Source of the DNA: Actinomycetes bacterium
Lineage (GTDB): Bacteria; Actinomycetota; Actinomycetes; Actinomycetales; Microbacteriaceae
Direction: 5' to 3'
Length of the DNA: 11,157 nt
Assembly: GCA_023457615.1 (NCBI GenBank)
Contig: JAEWKY010000045.1
Location: 1-11,157, forward strand
In this document: positions 1 through 7,547 of the stretch, in pieces
How the letters are laid out: each line of letters starts with the position of its first letter
How positions within the stretch are numbered: the first letter of the stretch is position 1
Translations under genes and position numbers: made by a program
The notes under the pieces: generated by a model
What the model saw: the letters and a program-made list of their open reading frames with translations, nothing else
What the model was told of the DNA's origin: nothing
Databases searched by the model: none

Positions 1-1
1 G

Positions 2-1045
2 CTCGCCGGAGCCGGGCAGGCGCTCGACGGGCTCGCGGCGCTGACCGGCGCCCTGACCACGACGAGCGCCCTCGGACGAGGCGTCTTCTCCGATCGCTCG
101 GCCGACCTCGGCGTCGCGGGCGGCTTCGGCGCGGAGGGCGCGATGGCCCTCGTGCGCGAGGCCGACGTCGCCGTCGTCGTCGGCGCCTCGCTCAACCAGT
201 TCACGATGCGCTTCGGCGAGCTCTTCGCCCCCGGCACCCATGTCGTGCAGGTCGACACCGCCCCCACCGCGACCCCCCCGCACGGCGGCGCGTACCTGCG
301 CGGCGACGCCCGCCTCGTGCTCGAGCAGCTCGTCGCCGAGGTGCGCCGCCGGGCCGCGCCGCCCTCCGGGTGGCGGGCGTCGATCGACCTCGCGGCGGCG
401 GGGCGACGGGATGCCGGCACGGGTCTCGCGGGCGACGGACGCCTCGATCCGCGGTCGGCCGCCGTCCGCCTCGGCGAGCTGCTGCCCGAGGACCGGGTCG
501 TCGTCTCCGACGGCGGGCACTTCATCGGCTGGGCGAACATGTACTGGCCGGTCGCGTCGCCCGACCGGATGATGATGATCGGCACGGCGTACCAGGCGAT
601 CGGGCTCGGCTTCCCGAGCGTCGCCGGCGCCGCGGTCGCGCAGCCCGAGGCGACGATCGTGCTCACGACCGGCGACGGCGGCGGACTCATGGCGCTCGCC
701 GATCTCGAGACGGCCGTGCGGGTCGCGGGCGGCCGCGGGATCGCCGTCGTGTGGAACGACGCGGCCTACGGAGCGGAGCTCGCCGTCTACGGGGCGCAGG
801 GCATCGCGCAGGGACCGATGCGCATCCCCGAGGTCGACTTCGCAGCCCTCGCCCGCGCTCTCGGCGCGGAGGGCGTCGTCGTGCGGCATCCGGACGACCT
901 CGACGCCCTCGCCGACTGGACCGCCCGTCCCGTCGACGCACGGCCGTTCCTGCTGCTCGACCTGCGGGTCTCGGAGTCGGTCGTGGCTCCCTACCAGGCC
1001 GAGATCCTGGCGGCGAATCGCGCGGCCCGGGGACCCGCCGACTGA
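2..1045 (+). CDS. Thiamine-diphosphate-dependent enzyme, acetolactate synthase/decarboxylase-like (5' truncated)
   Basis: The frame is open to the left edge, so 347 codons of the C-terminal part are present; the family is usually about 530-570 residues. The first visible residues (LAGAGQALDGLAALTGA, then TTTSALGRGVF and GGFG) are the central domain of ThDP enzymes. The C-terminal ThDP-binding domain follows, with SDGGHF, GTAYQAIGLGFPSVAGA and the Mg/ThDP motif that starts GDGGG and closes with ND about 30 residues later. The N-terminal domain with the catalytic glutamate lies outside the window, so the substrate cannot be read. It is directly upstream of the homoprotocatechuate genes, 63 bp from the next start. 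It could be an arylpyruvate (for example 4-hydroxyphenylpyruvate) decarboxylase feeding the pathway, or an enzyme using its pyruvate product; both are inference. Superfamily is certain, substrate is not. Confidence 0.85.
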   Translation, partial: LAGAGQALDGLAALTGALTTTSALGRGVFSDRSADLGVAGGFGAEGAMALVREADVAVVVGASLNQFTMRFGELFAPGTHVVQVDTAPTATPPHGGAYLRGDARLVLEQLVAEVRRRAAPPSGWRASIDLAAAGRRDAGTGLAGDGRLDPRSAAVRLGELLPEDRVVVSDGGHFIGWANMYWPVASPDRMMMIGTAYQAIGLGFPSVAGAAVAQPEATIVLTTGDGGGLMALADLETAVRVAGGRGIAVVWNDAAYGAELAVYGAQGIAQGPMRIPEVDFAALARALGAEGVVVRHPDDLDALADWTARPVDARPFLLLDLRVSESVVAPYQAEILAANRAARGPAD

Positions 1046-1048
1046 GCC

Positions 1049-1077
1049 TTGTCGCCGTCGCGCAGAAGATATACGAT
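1049..1077 (+). promoter_or_regulatory. Predicted promoter of the homoprotocatechuate operon
   Basis: TTGTCG at 1049-1054 and TACGAT at 1072-1077 are separated by exactly 17 bp; each matches the sigma-70-type consensus at 4 of 6 positions, and the -10 fits TANNNT. It lies in the most AT-rich stretch of the left half, just before the FAHD-RraA gene at 1109. Transcription would start near 1084, giving a leader of about 25 nt that contains the GAGGGGG ribosome binding site at 1096-1102. Prediction from sequence pattern only. Confidence 0.5.
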
Positions 1078-1088
1078 TTCGGATACGA
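1070..1088 (+). promoter_or_regulatory. Candidate operator for the GntR/FCD regulator
   Basis: Two overlapping symmetric elements lie here. TATACGATTTCGGATA (1070-1085) is an inverted repeat with 6 of 7 arm positions paired around TT. TCGGATACGA (1079-1088) is symmetric at 8 of 10 positions and resembles the TCGTATACGA-like sites bound by several GntR-family repressors. The hexamer ATACGA also occurs as a direct repeat at 1071 and 1083, 12 bp apart. The element overlaps the -10 box, which would suit repression relieved by a pathway intermediate. The partner is inferred to be the GntR protein encoded in the same operon (2578-3267). Confidence 0.45.
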
Positions 1089-1108
1089 CACGGGCGAGGG
1101 GGCTCAGG

Positions 1109-2581
1109 ATGGACGTCACGCACCCGCCCGTCGCCGGCCTCCCCGGTCGCCCGGGCAAGATCGTCGCGGTCCACCTCAACTACCCGTCGCGCGCCGACCA
1201 GCGCGGACACCGGCCCGACGCCCCCTCGTACTTCCTCAAGCCGTCGAGCTCGGTCGCCGCGACCGAGGGGGTGGTCGAGCGCCCGGCCGGCACCGAGCTG
1301 CTCGCCTTCGAGGGCGAGATCGCGCTCGTCATCGGCGAGCCCGCCCGCCGCGTCGACACCGGGCGGGCCTGGGAGCACGTCGCCTGGGTCACGGCCGCCA
1401 ACGACCTCGGGCTCTACGACCTGCGCGCGGCCGACAAGGGCTCCAACCTGCGCTCGAAGGGCGGCGACGGCTTCACCCCGCTCGGCCCCGGGCTCATCGA
1501 CGCCCGCACGGTCGCCCCGGACGGGTTGCGCGTGCGCACCTGGGTCGACGGCGTGCTCGCCCAGCAGGACACCACGGCCGATCTGCTCTTCCCGCTCCCC
1601 CGCCTCATCGCCGACCTCTCGCAGCACCTGACCCTCGAGACCGGCGACGTGATCCTCACCGGCACGCCGGCGGGGTCGTCGGTCGTCGGGCCCGGGCAGG
1701 TCGTCGAGGTGGAGGTGGACGCACCCGACGCCCCGGGCGCCCCGAGCTCCGGGCGTCTCGTGACGCGCGTCGTCGCGGGCACCACCGCGTTCGACCCGGC
1801 GCTCGGCTCGCTGCCCGCGGTCGACGACGTGCAGCGCGCCGAGGCGTGGGGATCCCGCGCGGCCGCCGGGCTGCCGGACGAGCGTCCGGGCCTCGACGAC
1901 GACCTGCGCGCGCGACTCGCCTCGGTGCCGGTCGCCGCGCTCTCCGCCCAGCTGCGCCGGCTCGGGCTCGACGATGTGACGATCGACGGGGTGCGTCCCC
2001 TCGATCCCGGAGCGCGCCTCGTCGGCGTCGCCCGCACGCTGCGCTTCGTGCCGCACCGGGAGGACCTCTTCGCGACCCACGGCGGCGGCTACAACGCCCA
2101 GAAGCGCGCCTTCGACGCGGTGGGCGCGGGCGAGGTGCTCGTGATCGAGGCGCGCGGCGAGACGGGATCGGGCACGCTCGGCGACATCCTCGCCCTCCGC
2201 GCCCACGCCCGCGGCGCCGCCGGCATCGTGACGGATGGCGGCGTGCGCGATCGCGACGCGGTCGCGGCCGTCGGCATCCCGGTCTACAGCGCCGGAGCCC
2301 ACCCGGCCGTGCTCGGTCGCAAGCACGTCCCGTGGGACGCCGACCTCACGATCGCGTGCGGCGGTGCGACGGTGCAGCCGGGCGACGTGATCGTCGGCGA
2401 CGCGGACGGGGTGCTCGTCGTGCCGCGCGCCCTCGCCGAGCAGGTCGTCGACGCCGCGATCGCGCAGGAGCGCGAGGACGCCTGGATCGCCCGACGCGTG
2501 ACCGAGGGCGCGTCACTCGACGGGCTCTTCCCGCTCGGCCCCGAAGCCCGGCGCCGCTTCGACGAGGACCCGGACGCGTGA
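1109..2581 (+). CDS. FAHD-RraA fusion protein, HpaG-like isomerase/decarboxylase candidate
   Basis: A 490-residue protein with two joined enzyme domains. Residues about 17-230 are a fumarylacetoacetate-hydrolase (FAHD) fold domain with metal ligands in FEGE (E68, E70) and AANDLG (D99), plus KGGDGF and the TGTPAG loop. Residues about 265-470 are RraA-like, the family of HMG aldolase and oxaloacetate decarboxylase, with GSGTLGDI (G358-D359) and TDGGVRD (R380, D381) as the usual metal/substrate motifs. In classic pathways HpaG carries two FAHD halves that decarboxylate OPET and isomerise HHDD; this protein sits in that slot. It is inferred that FAHD does one step and RraA the other. The ATG at 1109 is chosen because GAGGGGG (1096-1102) precedes it by 6 nt; an upstream TTG at 1049 lies in the promoter. 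Domains are secure, exact reactions are not. Confidence 0.85.
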   Translation: MDVTHPPVAGLPGRPGKIVAVHLNYPSRADQRGHRPDAPSYFLKPSSSVAATEGVVERPAGTELLAFEGEIALVIGEPARRVDTGRAWEHVAWVTAANDLGLYDLRAADKGSNLRSKGGDGFTPLGPGLIDARTVAPDGLRVRTWVDGVLAQQDTTADLLFPLPRLIADLSQHLTLETGDVILTGTPAGSSVVGPGQVVEVEVDAPDAPGAPSSGRLVTRVVAGTTAFDPALGSLPAVDDVQRAEAWGSRAAAGLPDERPGLDDDLRARLASVPVAALSAQLRRLGLDDVTIDGVRPLDPGARLVGVARTLRFVPHREDLFATHGGGYNAQKRAFDAVGAGEVLVIEARGETGSGTLGDILALRAHARGAAGIVTDGGVRDRDAVAAVGIPVYSAGAHPAVLGRKHVPWDADLTIACGGATVQPGDVIVGDADGVLVVPRALAEQVVDAAIAQEREDAWIARRVTEGASLDGLFPLGPEARRRFDEDPDA

Positions 2582-3267
2582 GCACCGCGACGGCCGCCCC
2601 GAGCAAGTCGCAGCTCGCCTACGCCTGGCTGCGCGAGCGCATCTCGCGCCGGGAGTACGGCCCGGGCTACCGGCTCGTACTCGGCGGGATCGCCGACGAG
2701 CTCGGCATGAGCGTCGTGCCCGTGCGCGAGGCGATCCGGCGACTCGAGGCGGAGGGTCTCGTGACCTTCGAGCCCCACGTCGGCGCACGGGTCGCGCTCG
2801 TCGACGAGGGCGAGTACGTCTTCGCGATGCAGACCCTCGGGGTCGTCGAGGGTCTCGCGACGGCGCTCTCGGCGGCGCTGCTCACCCCGGTCGACCTCGA
2901 GCGCGCGGCGGCCGTGAACGACAGGATGCTGCGACTGCTCGACGACTTCGACGCGCACGCCTTCACGCAGCTCAACCAGCAGTTCCACGCCGTGCTCTAC
3001 GAGGCCTGCCCCAACCCGCACCTCCTCGATCTGGTGCACCGCGGCTGGGCGCGCCTCTCGGGCCTGCGGGACTCGACGTTCGCCTTCGTGCCCGCACGCG
3101 CGCGCGAGTCGGTCGAGGAGCACGCGGAGCTCCTCCGGCTCCTCCGCTCCGGCGCCGACCCGCTCGAGATCGAGCTGGCCGCCCGTGCCCACCGGTGGCG
3201 CACGATGGACGCGTTCCTCGCGGCGCGGCGCCGGGAGCCCTCCCCCGTCCGATCGGAGACCCCATGA
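2578..3267 (+). CDS. GntR-family transcriptional regulator, FCD subfamily
   Basis: A 229-residue regulator. The N-terminal winged helix-turn-helix spans about residues 10-75, with the recognition region from GGIADELGMS to VREAIRRLEAEGLV (36-62). The rest is an all-helical FCD effector domain; N133, H137, H182 and H205 fall where the family's metal-binding residues normally lie, with Asn in the position that is often Asp. The GTG start overlaps the previous stop as GTGA, with a weak GAGGA at 2564-2568 in front. Its own stop overlaps the next gene as ATGA. Being inside the operon suggests it controls its own transcription, most simply through the palindromic site at 1070-1088. The effector is probably an aromatic acid or ring-cleavage intermediate; this is inferred from context only. 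Confidence 0.9.
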   Translation: MSTATAAPSKSQLAYAWLRERISRREYGPGYRLVLGGIADELGMSVVPVREAIRRLEAEGLVTFEPHVGARVALVDEGEYVFAMQTLGVVEGLATALSAALLTPVDLERAAAVNDRMLRLLDDFDAHAFTQLNQQFHAVLYEACPNPHLLDLVHRGWARLSGLRDSTFAFVPARARESVEEHAELLRLLRSGADPLEIELAARAHRWRTMDAFLAARRREPSPVRSETP

Positions 3268-4775
3268 CGACCGCGCACCGCGTGCCCGCCGACCTGCCGG
3301 AGCGCATCCGGCACTACATCGACGGGAAGCACGTCGACTCGGTCGACGGCGCCACCTTCGACGTGCTCGACCCGGTGACGAACGACGTGTACCTCAGCGC
3401 CGCCGCGGGCGGGAAGGCGGACGTCGACGCCGCCGTCGCCGCCGCGCGACGCGCGTTCCGCGAAGGACCCTGGCCCCGGATGCTGCAGCGCGAGCGCGCG
3501 CGCGTGCTGCACCGCATCGCCGACCTCGTGGAGTCGCGCGACGCCCGCCTCGCCGAGCTCGAGTCGTTCGACTCGGGCCTGCCGATCACGCAGGCGCTCG
3601 GCCAGGCCCGCCGCGCGGCCGAGAACTTCCGGTTCTTCGCCGACCTGATCGTCGCGCAGACCGACGACGCCTTCAAGGTGCCGGGTCGCCAGGTGAACTA
3701 CGTCAACCGCAAGCCGATCGGGGTCGCGGGGCTCATCACGCCGTGGAACACGCCGTTCATGCTCGAGTCGTGGAAGCTCGCGCCCGCGCTCGCCACCGGC
3801 AACACCGTCGTGCTGAAGCCGGCCGAGTTCACACCGCTCTCGGCGTCGCTCTGGGCGGGCATCCTCGAGGAGGCCGGGCTGCCGCAGGGGGTCTTCAACC
3901 TCGTGCACGGTCTCGGCGAGGAGGCGGGCGACGCGCTCGTGCGGCATCCCGACGTGCCGCTCATCTCGTTCACGGGCGAGAGCCGCACGGGGCAGCTGAT
4001 CTTCGCCCACGCCGCGCCCCTCCTCAAGGGCCTCTCGATGGAGCTCGGGGGCAAGAGCCCGGCGATCGTGTTCGCCGACGCCGACCTCGAGGCCGCGATC
4101 GACGCGACGATCTTCGGGGTGTTCTCGCTCAACGGCGAGCGCTGCACGGCCGGGTCGCGCATCCTCGTGGAGCGCGCCGTCTACGACGAGTTCGTCGAGC
4201 GCTACGCCGCGCAGGCCTCGCGCGTCGTCGTCGGCTACCCGCACGACCCCGCCACCGAGGTCGGCGCGCTCGTGCATCCCGAGCACTTCGCGAAGGTCAT
4301 GTCCTACGTCGAGCTCGGCACGACCGAGGGCCGGCTCGTCGCGGGCGGCGGCCGGCCCGACGGCTTCGCGACCGGCAACTTCGTGGCGCCGACGGTGTTC
4401 GCCGACGTGGCCCCCGACGCCCGCATCTTCCAGGAGGAGATCTTCGGCCCCGTCGTCGCGATCACGCCGTTCGACACCGACGAGGAGGCGATCGAGCTCG
4501 CCAACGGCGTGAAGTACGGACTCGCGGCCTACGTCTGGACGAACGACCTCACCCGCGCCCACAACGTCGCGCACGCGATCGAGGCCGGGATGGTCTGGCT
4601 CAACTCGAACAACGTGCGCGACCTGCGCACCCCGTTCGGCGGCGTCAAGGCGTCGGGGCTCGGGCACGAGGGCGGCTACCGCTCGATCGACTTCTACACC
4701 GACGCGCAGGCCGTGCACATCACGCTCGGCGAGGCGCACCACCCCACCTTCGGCAAGCAGGAGGCGCACGCGTGA
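3264..4775 (+). CDS. hpaE: 5-carboxymethyl-2-hydroxymuconate semialdehyde dehydrogenase
   Basis: A 503-residue NAD(P)-dependent aldehyde dehydrogenase, the usual length. The catalytic set is complete: TPWN (N162), VLKPAE (K185), LELGGKSP (E260) and GERCTAGSR with nucleophile C294, followed by the EEIFGPV motif near 391. The segment WLNSNNVRDLRTPFGG near 445-460, ending in GLGHEGG, is as I recall it in HpaE-type enzymes. It would oxidise the ring-cleavage product CHMS to CHM in the cytoplasm. Assignment to CHMS rather than another aldehyde rests on the adjacent dioxygenase, HpaH and HpaI genes. The ATG at 3264 overlaps the GntR stop by 4 bp and has GGAG at 3255-3258. The 3' end overlaps the dioxygenase start as GTGA and carries that gene's AGGAGG site. 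Confidence 0.93.
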   Translation: MTTAHRVPADLPERIRHYIDGKHVDSVDGATFDVLDPVTNDVYLSAAAGGKADVDAAVAAARRAFREGPWPRMLQRERARVLHRIADLVESRDARLAELESFDSGLPITQALGQARRAAENFRFFADLIVAQTDDAFKVPGRQVNYVNRKPIGVAGLITPWNTPFMLESWKLAPALATGNTVVLKPAEFTPLSASLWAGILEEAGLPQGVFNLVHGLGEEAGDALVRHPDVPLISFTGESRTGQLIFAHAAPLLKGLSMELGGKSPAIVFADADLEAAIDATIFGVFSLNGERCTAGSRILVERAVYDEFVERYAAQASRVVVGYPHDPATEVGALVHPEHFAKVMSYVELGTTEGRLVAGGGRPDGFATGNFVAPTVFADVAPDARIFQEEIFGPVVAITPFDTDEEAIELANGVKYGLAAYVWTNDLTRAHNVAHAIEAGMVWLNSNNVRDLRTPFGGVKASGLGHEGGYRSIDFYTDAQAVHITLGEAHHPTFGKQEAHA

Positions 4776-5857
4776 GCATCCCGACCCCGTCCGTCCCCGC
4801 CCCCGACGTGCTGCGCTGCGCGTACCTGGAGCTCGTCGTGACCGACCTCGCCGCGTCGCGCGACTTCTACGTCGACGTGCTCGGCCTCGTCGTGACCGAG
4901 GAGGACGAGGAGACCGTCTTCCTGCGCTCCTTCGAGGAGTTCATCCACCACAACCTCGTGCTGCGCGCGGGACCGGTCGCCGCCGCCGCGGCCTTCGCCT
5001 ACCGCGTGCGCTCGCCCGAGGATCTCGACCGCGCCGTCGCGTTCTACGGCGAGCTGGGCTGCCGCGTCGAGCGCCGGGCGTCCGGGTTCACGAAGGGCGT
5101 GGGCGACTCGGTGCGCGTCGTCGACCCGCTCGGCTTCCCGATCGAGTTCTTCCACGACGTCGAGCACGTCGAGCGGCTCACCTGGCGCTACGACCTGCAC
5201 ACGCCCGGTGCGCTCGTGCGGCTCGACCACTTCAACCAGGTCACCCCCGACGTGCCGCGCGCGGTGAGGCACCTGGAGGACCTCGGCTTCCGGGTGACCG
5301 AGGACATCCAGGACGACGCCGGCACGGTCTACGCGGCCTGGATGCGCCGCAAGCCCACGGTGCACGACACCGCGATGACGGGCGGGGACGGGCCGCGCCT
5401 GCACCACGTGGCGTTCGCGACGCACGAGAAGCACAACATCATCGCGATCTGCGACAAGCTCGGGGCGCTGCGCCGCTCCGACGCGATCGAGCGGGGCCCG
5501 GGTCGGCACGGCGTCTCCAACGCGTTCTACCTCTACCTGCGCGACCCCGACGGCCATCGCGTCGAGATCTACACGCAGGACTACTACACGGGCGACCCCG
5601 ACAATCCGACCGTCACCTGGGACGTGCACGACAACCAGCGGCGCGACTGGTGGGGCAATCCGGTGGTGCCGTCCTGGTACACCGAGGCGTCGCTCGTGCT
5701 CGACCTCGACGGCGAGCCGCAGCCGGTCGTCGCGCGCACGGACGAGTCGGAGCTGGCCGTCACGGTCGGCGCCGACGGCTTCTCGTACACCCGCCCCGGC
5801 GACGACGACCTGCCGGAGTGGAAGCAGGGCGAGTACAAGCTCGGCCACCAGCTCTAG
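4772..5857 (+). CDS. hpaD: 3,4-dihydroxyphenylacetate (homoprotocatechuate) 2,3-dioxygenase
   Basis: A 361-residue type I (vicinal-oxygen-chelate) extradiol dioxygenase that cleaves homoprotocatechuate to CHMS. From memory it closely resembles the Brevibacterium fuscum Fe enzyme and Arthrobacter MndD Mn enzyme (about 365 residues). The 2-His-1-carboxylate triad is H153, H212 and E265, equivalent to H155, H214 and E267 there. The other active-site residues are also present at an offset of minus 2: N155, H198 (acid-base His200), R241, H246, Y255 and R291. The C-terminal region conserved in this subfamily (DNQRRDWWGNPVVPSWYTEA, then GADGFSYTR) is intact. The metal (Fe or Mn) cannot be told from sequence. 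The GTG start is preceded by AGGAGG (4759-4764) at 7 nt and overlaps the hpaE stop. It is not related to the LigB-type E. coli HpaD; the symbol marks function. Confidence 0.96.
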   Translation: MSIPTPSVPAPDVLRCAYLELVVTDLAASRDFYVDVLGLVVTEEDEETVFLRSFEEFIHHNLVLRAGPVAAAAAFAYRVRSPEDLDRAVAFYGELGCRVERRASGFTKGVGDSVRVVDPLGFPIEFFHDVEHVERLTWRYDLHTPGALVRLDHFNQVTPDVPRAVRHLEDLGFRVTEDIQDDAGTVYAAWMRRKPTVHDTAMTGGDGPRLHHVAFATHEKHNIIAICDKLGALRRSDAIERGPGRHGVSNAFYLYLRDPDGHRVEIYTQDYYTGDPDNPTVTWDVHDNQRRDWWGNPVVPSWYTEASLVLDLDGEPQPVVARTDESELAVTVGADGFSYTRPGDDDLPEWKQGEYKLGHQL

Positions 5858-5865
5858 GACCCCGG

Positions 5866-6651
5866 ATGCTCTCCCCCGACACGATCGCGCGGCTCGCGGC
5901 CGAGCTCGCCGAGGCCGGCCGCACGCGCACGCCCGTCCCGCGGATCTCGAGCCGGCATCCCGAGGCCACCGTCGAGGACTCGTACGCCATCCAGGGCGTG
6001 TGGCGCGACAGCCGGCTCGCCGCCGGGCGTCGGATCGTCGGGCGCAAGATCGGGCTCACGTCGAAGGCGATGCAGGCCGCCACGGGCATCACCGAGCCCG
6101 ACTACGGCGTCATGTTCGACGACACCGTGTGGTCGAGCGGCGACACGCTGCCGTTCGACGCGTTCGCGAACGTGCGCGTCGAGGTCGAGCTCGCCTTCGT
6201 GCTCGCGGCGCCGCTCGAGGGTCCGGGATGCACGCTCACCGACGTGCTCGCCGCGACCGAGTACGTCACCCCCGCGCTCGAGGTGCTCGACTCGCGCATG
6301 GAGCTCGAGGGACGCACCATCGTCGACACGATCGCCGACAACGCGGCCTACGGCGGCACGGTGCTCGGCGGCATCCCGACCCCGCCGGGCGACGTCGACC
6401 TGCGCTGGGTCGCCGCGCTGCTCTCGGTCAACGGCTCGATCGAGGAGACGGGGGTCGCCGCGGGCGTGCTCGGGCATCCGGCCCTCGGGGTCGCGTGGCT
6501 CGCGAACAAGCTGCACCAGCACGGCGCACGGCTCGAGGCGGGTGAGATCATCCTCGCGGGGTCGTTCACGCGCCCCGTGTGGATCGCACGCGGCGACGAG
6601 GTGCACGGCGACTACGGACCGAGGGGAGCCATCACATGCCGCTTCGACTGA
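5866..6651 (+). CDS. hpaH: 2-oxo-hept-4-ene-1,7-dioate hydratase
   Basis: A 261-residue member of the HpaH/MhpD hydratase family (E. coli HpaH is about 267 residues). It adds water to the 2-oxo-heptenedioate intermediate, giving 4-hydroxy-2-oxoheptanedioate for the next enzyme. The metal ligands are visible: VEVEL with E106 and E108, and PALEVLDSR with E139. The conserved GRKIGLTSKAMQ (59-70) and the DNAAYGG segment near 158-164 are present. The ATG at 5866 is preceded by AGGA at 5856-5859, which runs out of the dioxygenase TAG stop, so reinitiation after an 8-bp gap is likely. The MhpD hydratase of phenylpropionate degradation is a close alternative by fold, but the dioxygenase and aldolase on either side favour HpaH. 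Confidence 0.93.
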   Translation: MLSPDTIARLAAELAEAGRTRTPVPRISSRHPEATVEDSYAIQGVWRDSRLAAGRRIVGRKIGLTSKAMQAATGITEPDYGVMFDDTVWSSGDTLPFDAFANVRVEVELAFVLAAPLEGPGCTLTDVLAATEYVTPALEVLDSRMELEGRTIVDTIADNAAYGGTVLGGIPTPPGDVDLRWVAALLSVNGSIEETGVAAGVLGHPALGVAWLANKLHQHGARLEAGEIILAGSFTRPVWIARGDEVHGDYGPRGAITCRFD

Positions 6652-7439
6652 GCCCGACGTTCCGCGACCGGCTCGTCGCGTCCGACCGCCCGCTCGCCGG
6701 GATGTGGGTCTGCACCGGGTCGCCGCTCGTCGCGGAGGTCTGCGCGGGTGCCGGGCTCGACTGGCTGCTCGTCGACATGGAGCACGCCCCCAACGGGCTC
6801 GAGTCGGTGCTCGCGCAGCTGCACGCCGTCTCGCCGTACCCGATCACGCCCGTCGTGCGCGTGCCGTGGAACGACCCCGTCGTGCTCAAGCAGGTGCTCG
6901 ACCTGGGAGCGCAGAACGTCATGGTGCCGATGGTCGCGTCCGCGGAGGAGGCGAGGGATGCCGTCGCCGCGGTGCGCTATCCCCCGCGCGGCCGGCGCGG
7001 GGTCGGCAGCGCGCTCTCCCGGTCCGCCCGTTGGAACCGCGTGCCCGGCTACCTCGCCGACGCCGACTCGCTCGTCTCGCTCACCGTGCAGATCGAGACC
7101 GTCGAGGGGGTCGCGGCGGCCGCCTCGATCGCCGATGTCGACGGGGTCGACGCGATCTTCGTCGGGCCGAGCGATCTCGCGGCCTCGATGGGACTGCTCG
7201 GGCAGCAGACGCACCCCGACGTCGTCGCCGCGGTGCGCGCGGTGATCGCGGCGGCATCCGCGGCCGGCGTGCCGTGCGGGGTCAACGCGTTCGATCCCGA
7301 GGTCGCCGACGACTACCTCGCCACGGGGGCGTCGTTCGTGCTCGTCGGCGCCGATGTCGCGATCCTCGCCCGCGCGTCGGAGGCGCTCGCGGCCCGATAC
7401 GTGCCCGCCTCCGAGGACGGCGCCGCCGCGGGTTGCTGA
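6636..7439 (+). CDS. hpaI: 4-hydroxy-2-oxoheptanedioate aldolase
   Basis: A 267-residue class II pyruvate aldolase of the HpcH/HpaI family. It splits 4-hydroxy-2-oxoheptanedioate into pyruvate and succinic semialdehyde, the last step of the pathway. Active-site residues match E. coli HpaI at a plus 5 offset: H50 in VDMEHAPN (His45), R75 in VVRVPWND (Arg70), E154 in VQIETVEG (Glu149) and D180 in FVGPSDLAASMG (Asp175). The ATG at 6636 lies inside the end of hpaH (16-bp overlap) and has a strong GGGGAG at 6623-6628 with 7-nt spacing. Related aldolases act on sugar acids (GarL, RhmA), but position and gene set point to HpaI. It is the last gene of the operon; no convincing terminator follows before the cold-shock gene. 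Confidence 0.93.
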   Translation: MPLRLSPTFRDRLVASDRPLAGMWVCTGSPLVAEVCAGAGLDWLLVDMEHAPNGLESVLAQLHAVSPYPITPVVRVPWNDPVVLKQVLDLGAQNVMVPMVASAEEARDAVAAVRYPPRGRRGVGSALSRSARWNRVPGYLADADSLVSLTVQIETVEGVAAAASIADVDGVDAIFVGPSDLAASMGLLGQQTHPDVVAAVRAVIAAASAAGVPCGVNAFDPEVADDYLATGASFVLVGADVAILARASEALAARYVPASEDGAAAGC

Positions 7440-7547
7440 GGCGATCCGCCCGAAGCGGCCGAGGTCGGGGTACGGTGAGGACAAGTCCCGCTCGCTCGCG
7501 ACCGAGATACGGTCAGCCCGAGTGCGGCAGTAGAGAAGGAACATCAC
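7440..7547 (+). promoter_or_regulatory. Upstream region of the cold-shock gene with two possible -10 boxes
   Basis: TACGGT occurs at 7471-7476 and again at 7508-7513, both fitting the actinobacterial TANNNT -10 pattern, but no TTGNNN-like hexamer lies at the right distance upstream of either. The leader would be about 65 or about 28 nt long. The strong purine-rich ribosome binding site GAGAAGGA (7533-7540) belongs to the cold-shock gene. Only 4-bp hairpins are seen after the hpaI stop, so read-through from the operon into this region cannot be ruled out. Confidence 0.35.

Noticed and set aside
1049..1108. TTG start giving the FAHD-RraA protein 20 extra residues
   Set aside because: The TTG is the predicted -35 hexamer and lacks a ribosome binding site; the ATG at 1109 has a good one and fits the FAHD domain boundary.
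370..3267. Very long + strand open frame upstream of and continuous with the GntR gene
   Set aside because: Only its last 690 bp encode a recognisable protein. The upstream part is an Arg-rich shadow of the ThDP and FAHD-RraA genes, a usual effect of high GC.
2997..4769. 590-codon minus-strand open frame opposite GntR and hpaE
   Set aside because: Low-complexity Arg/Asp/Val-rich product with no motif, lying antisense to well-supported enzymes.
7443..7470. Terminator after hpaI
   Set aside because: The inverted repeats CCGC/GCGG and CCGA/TCGG are four pairs each, expected by chance at this GC content.
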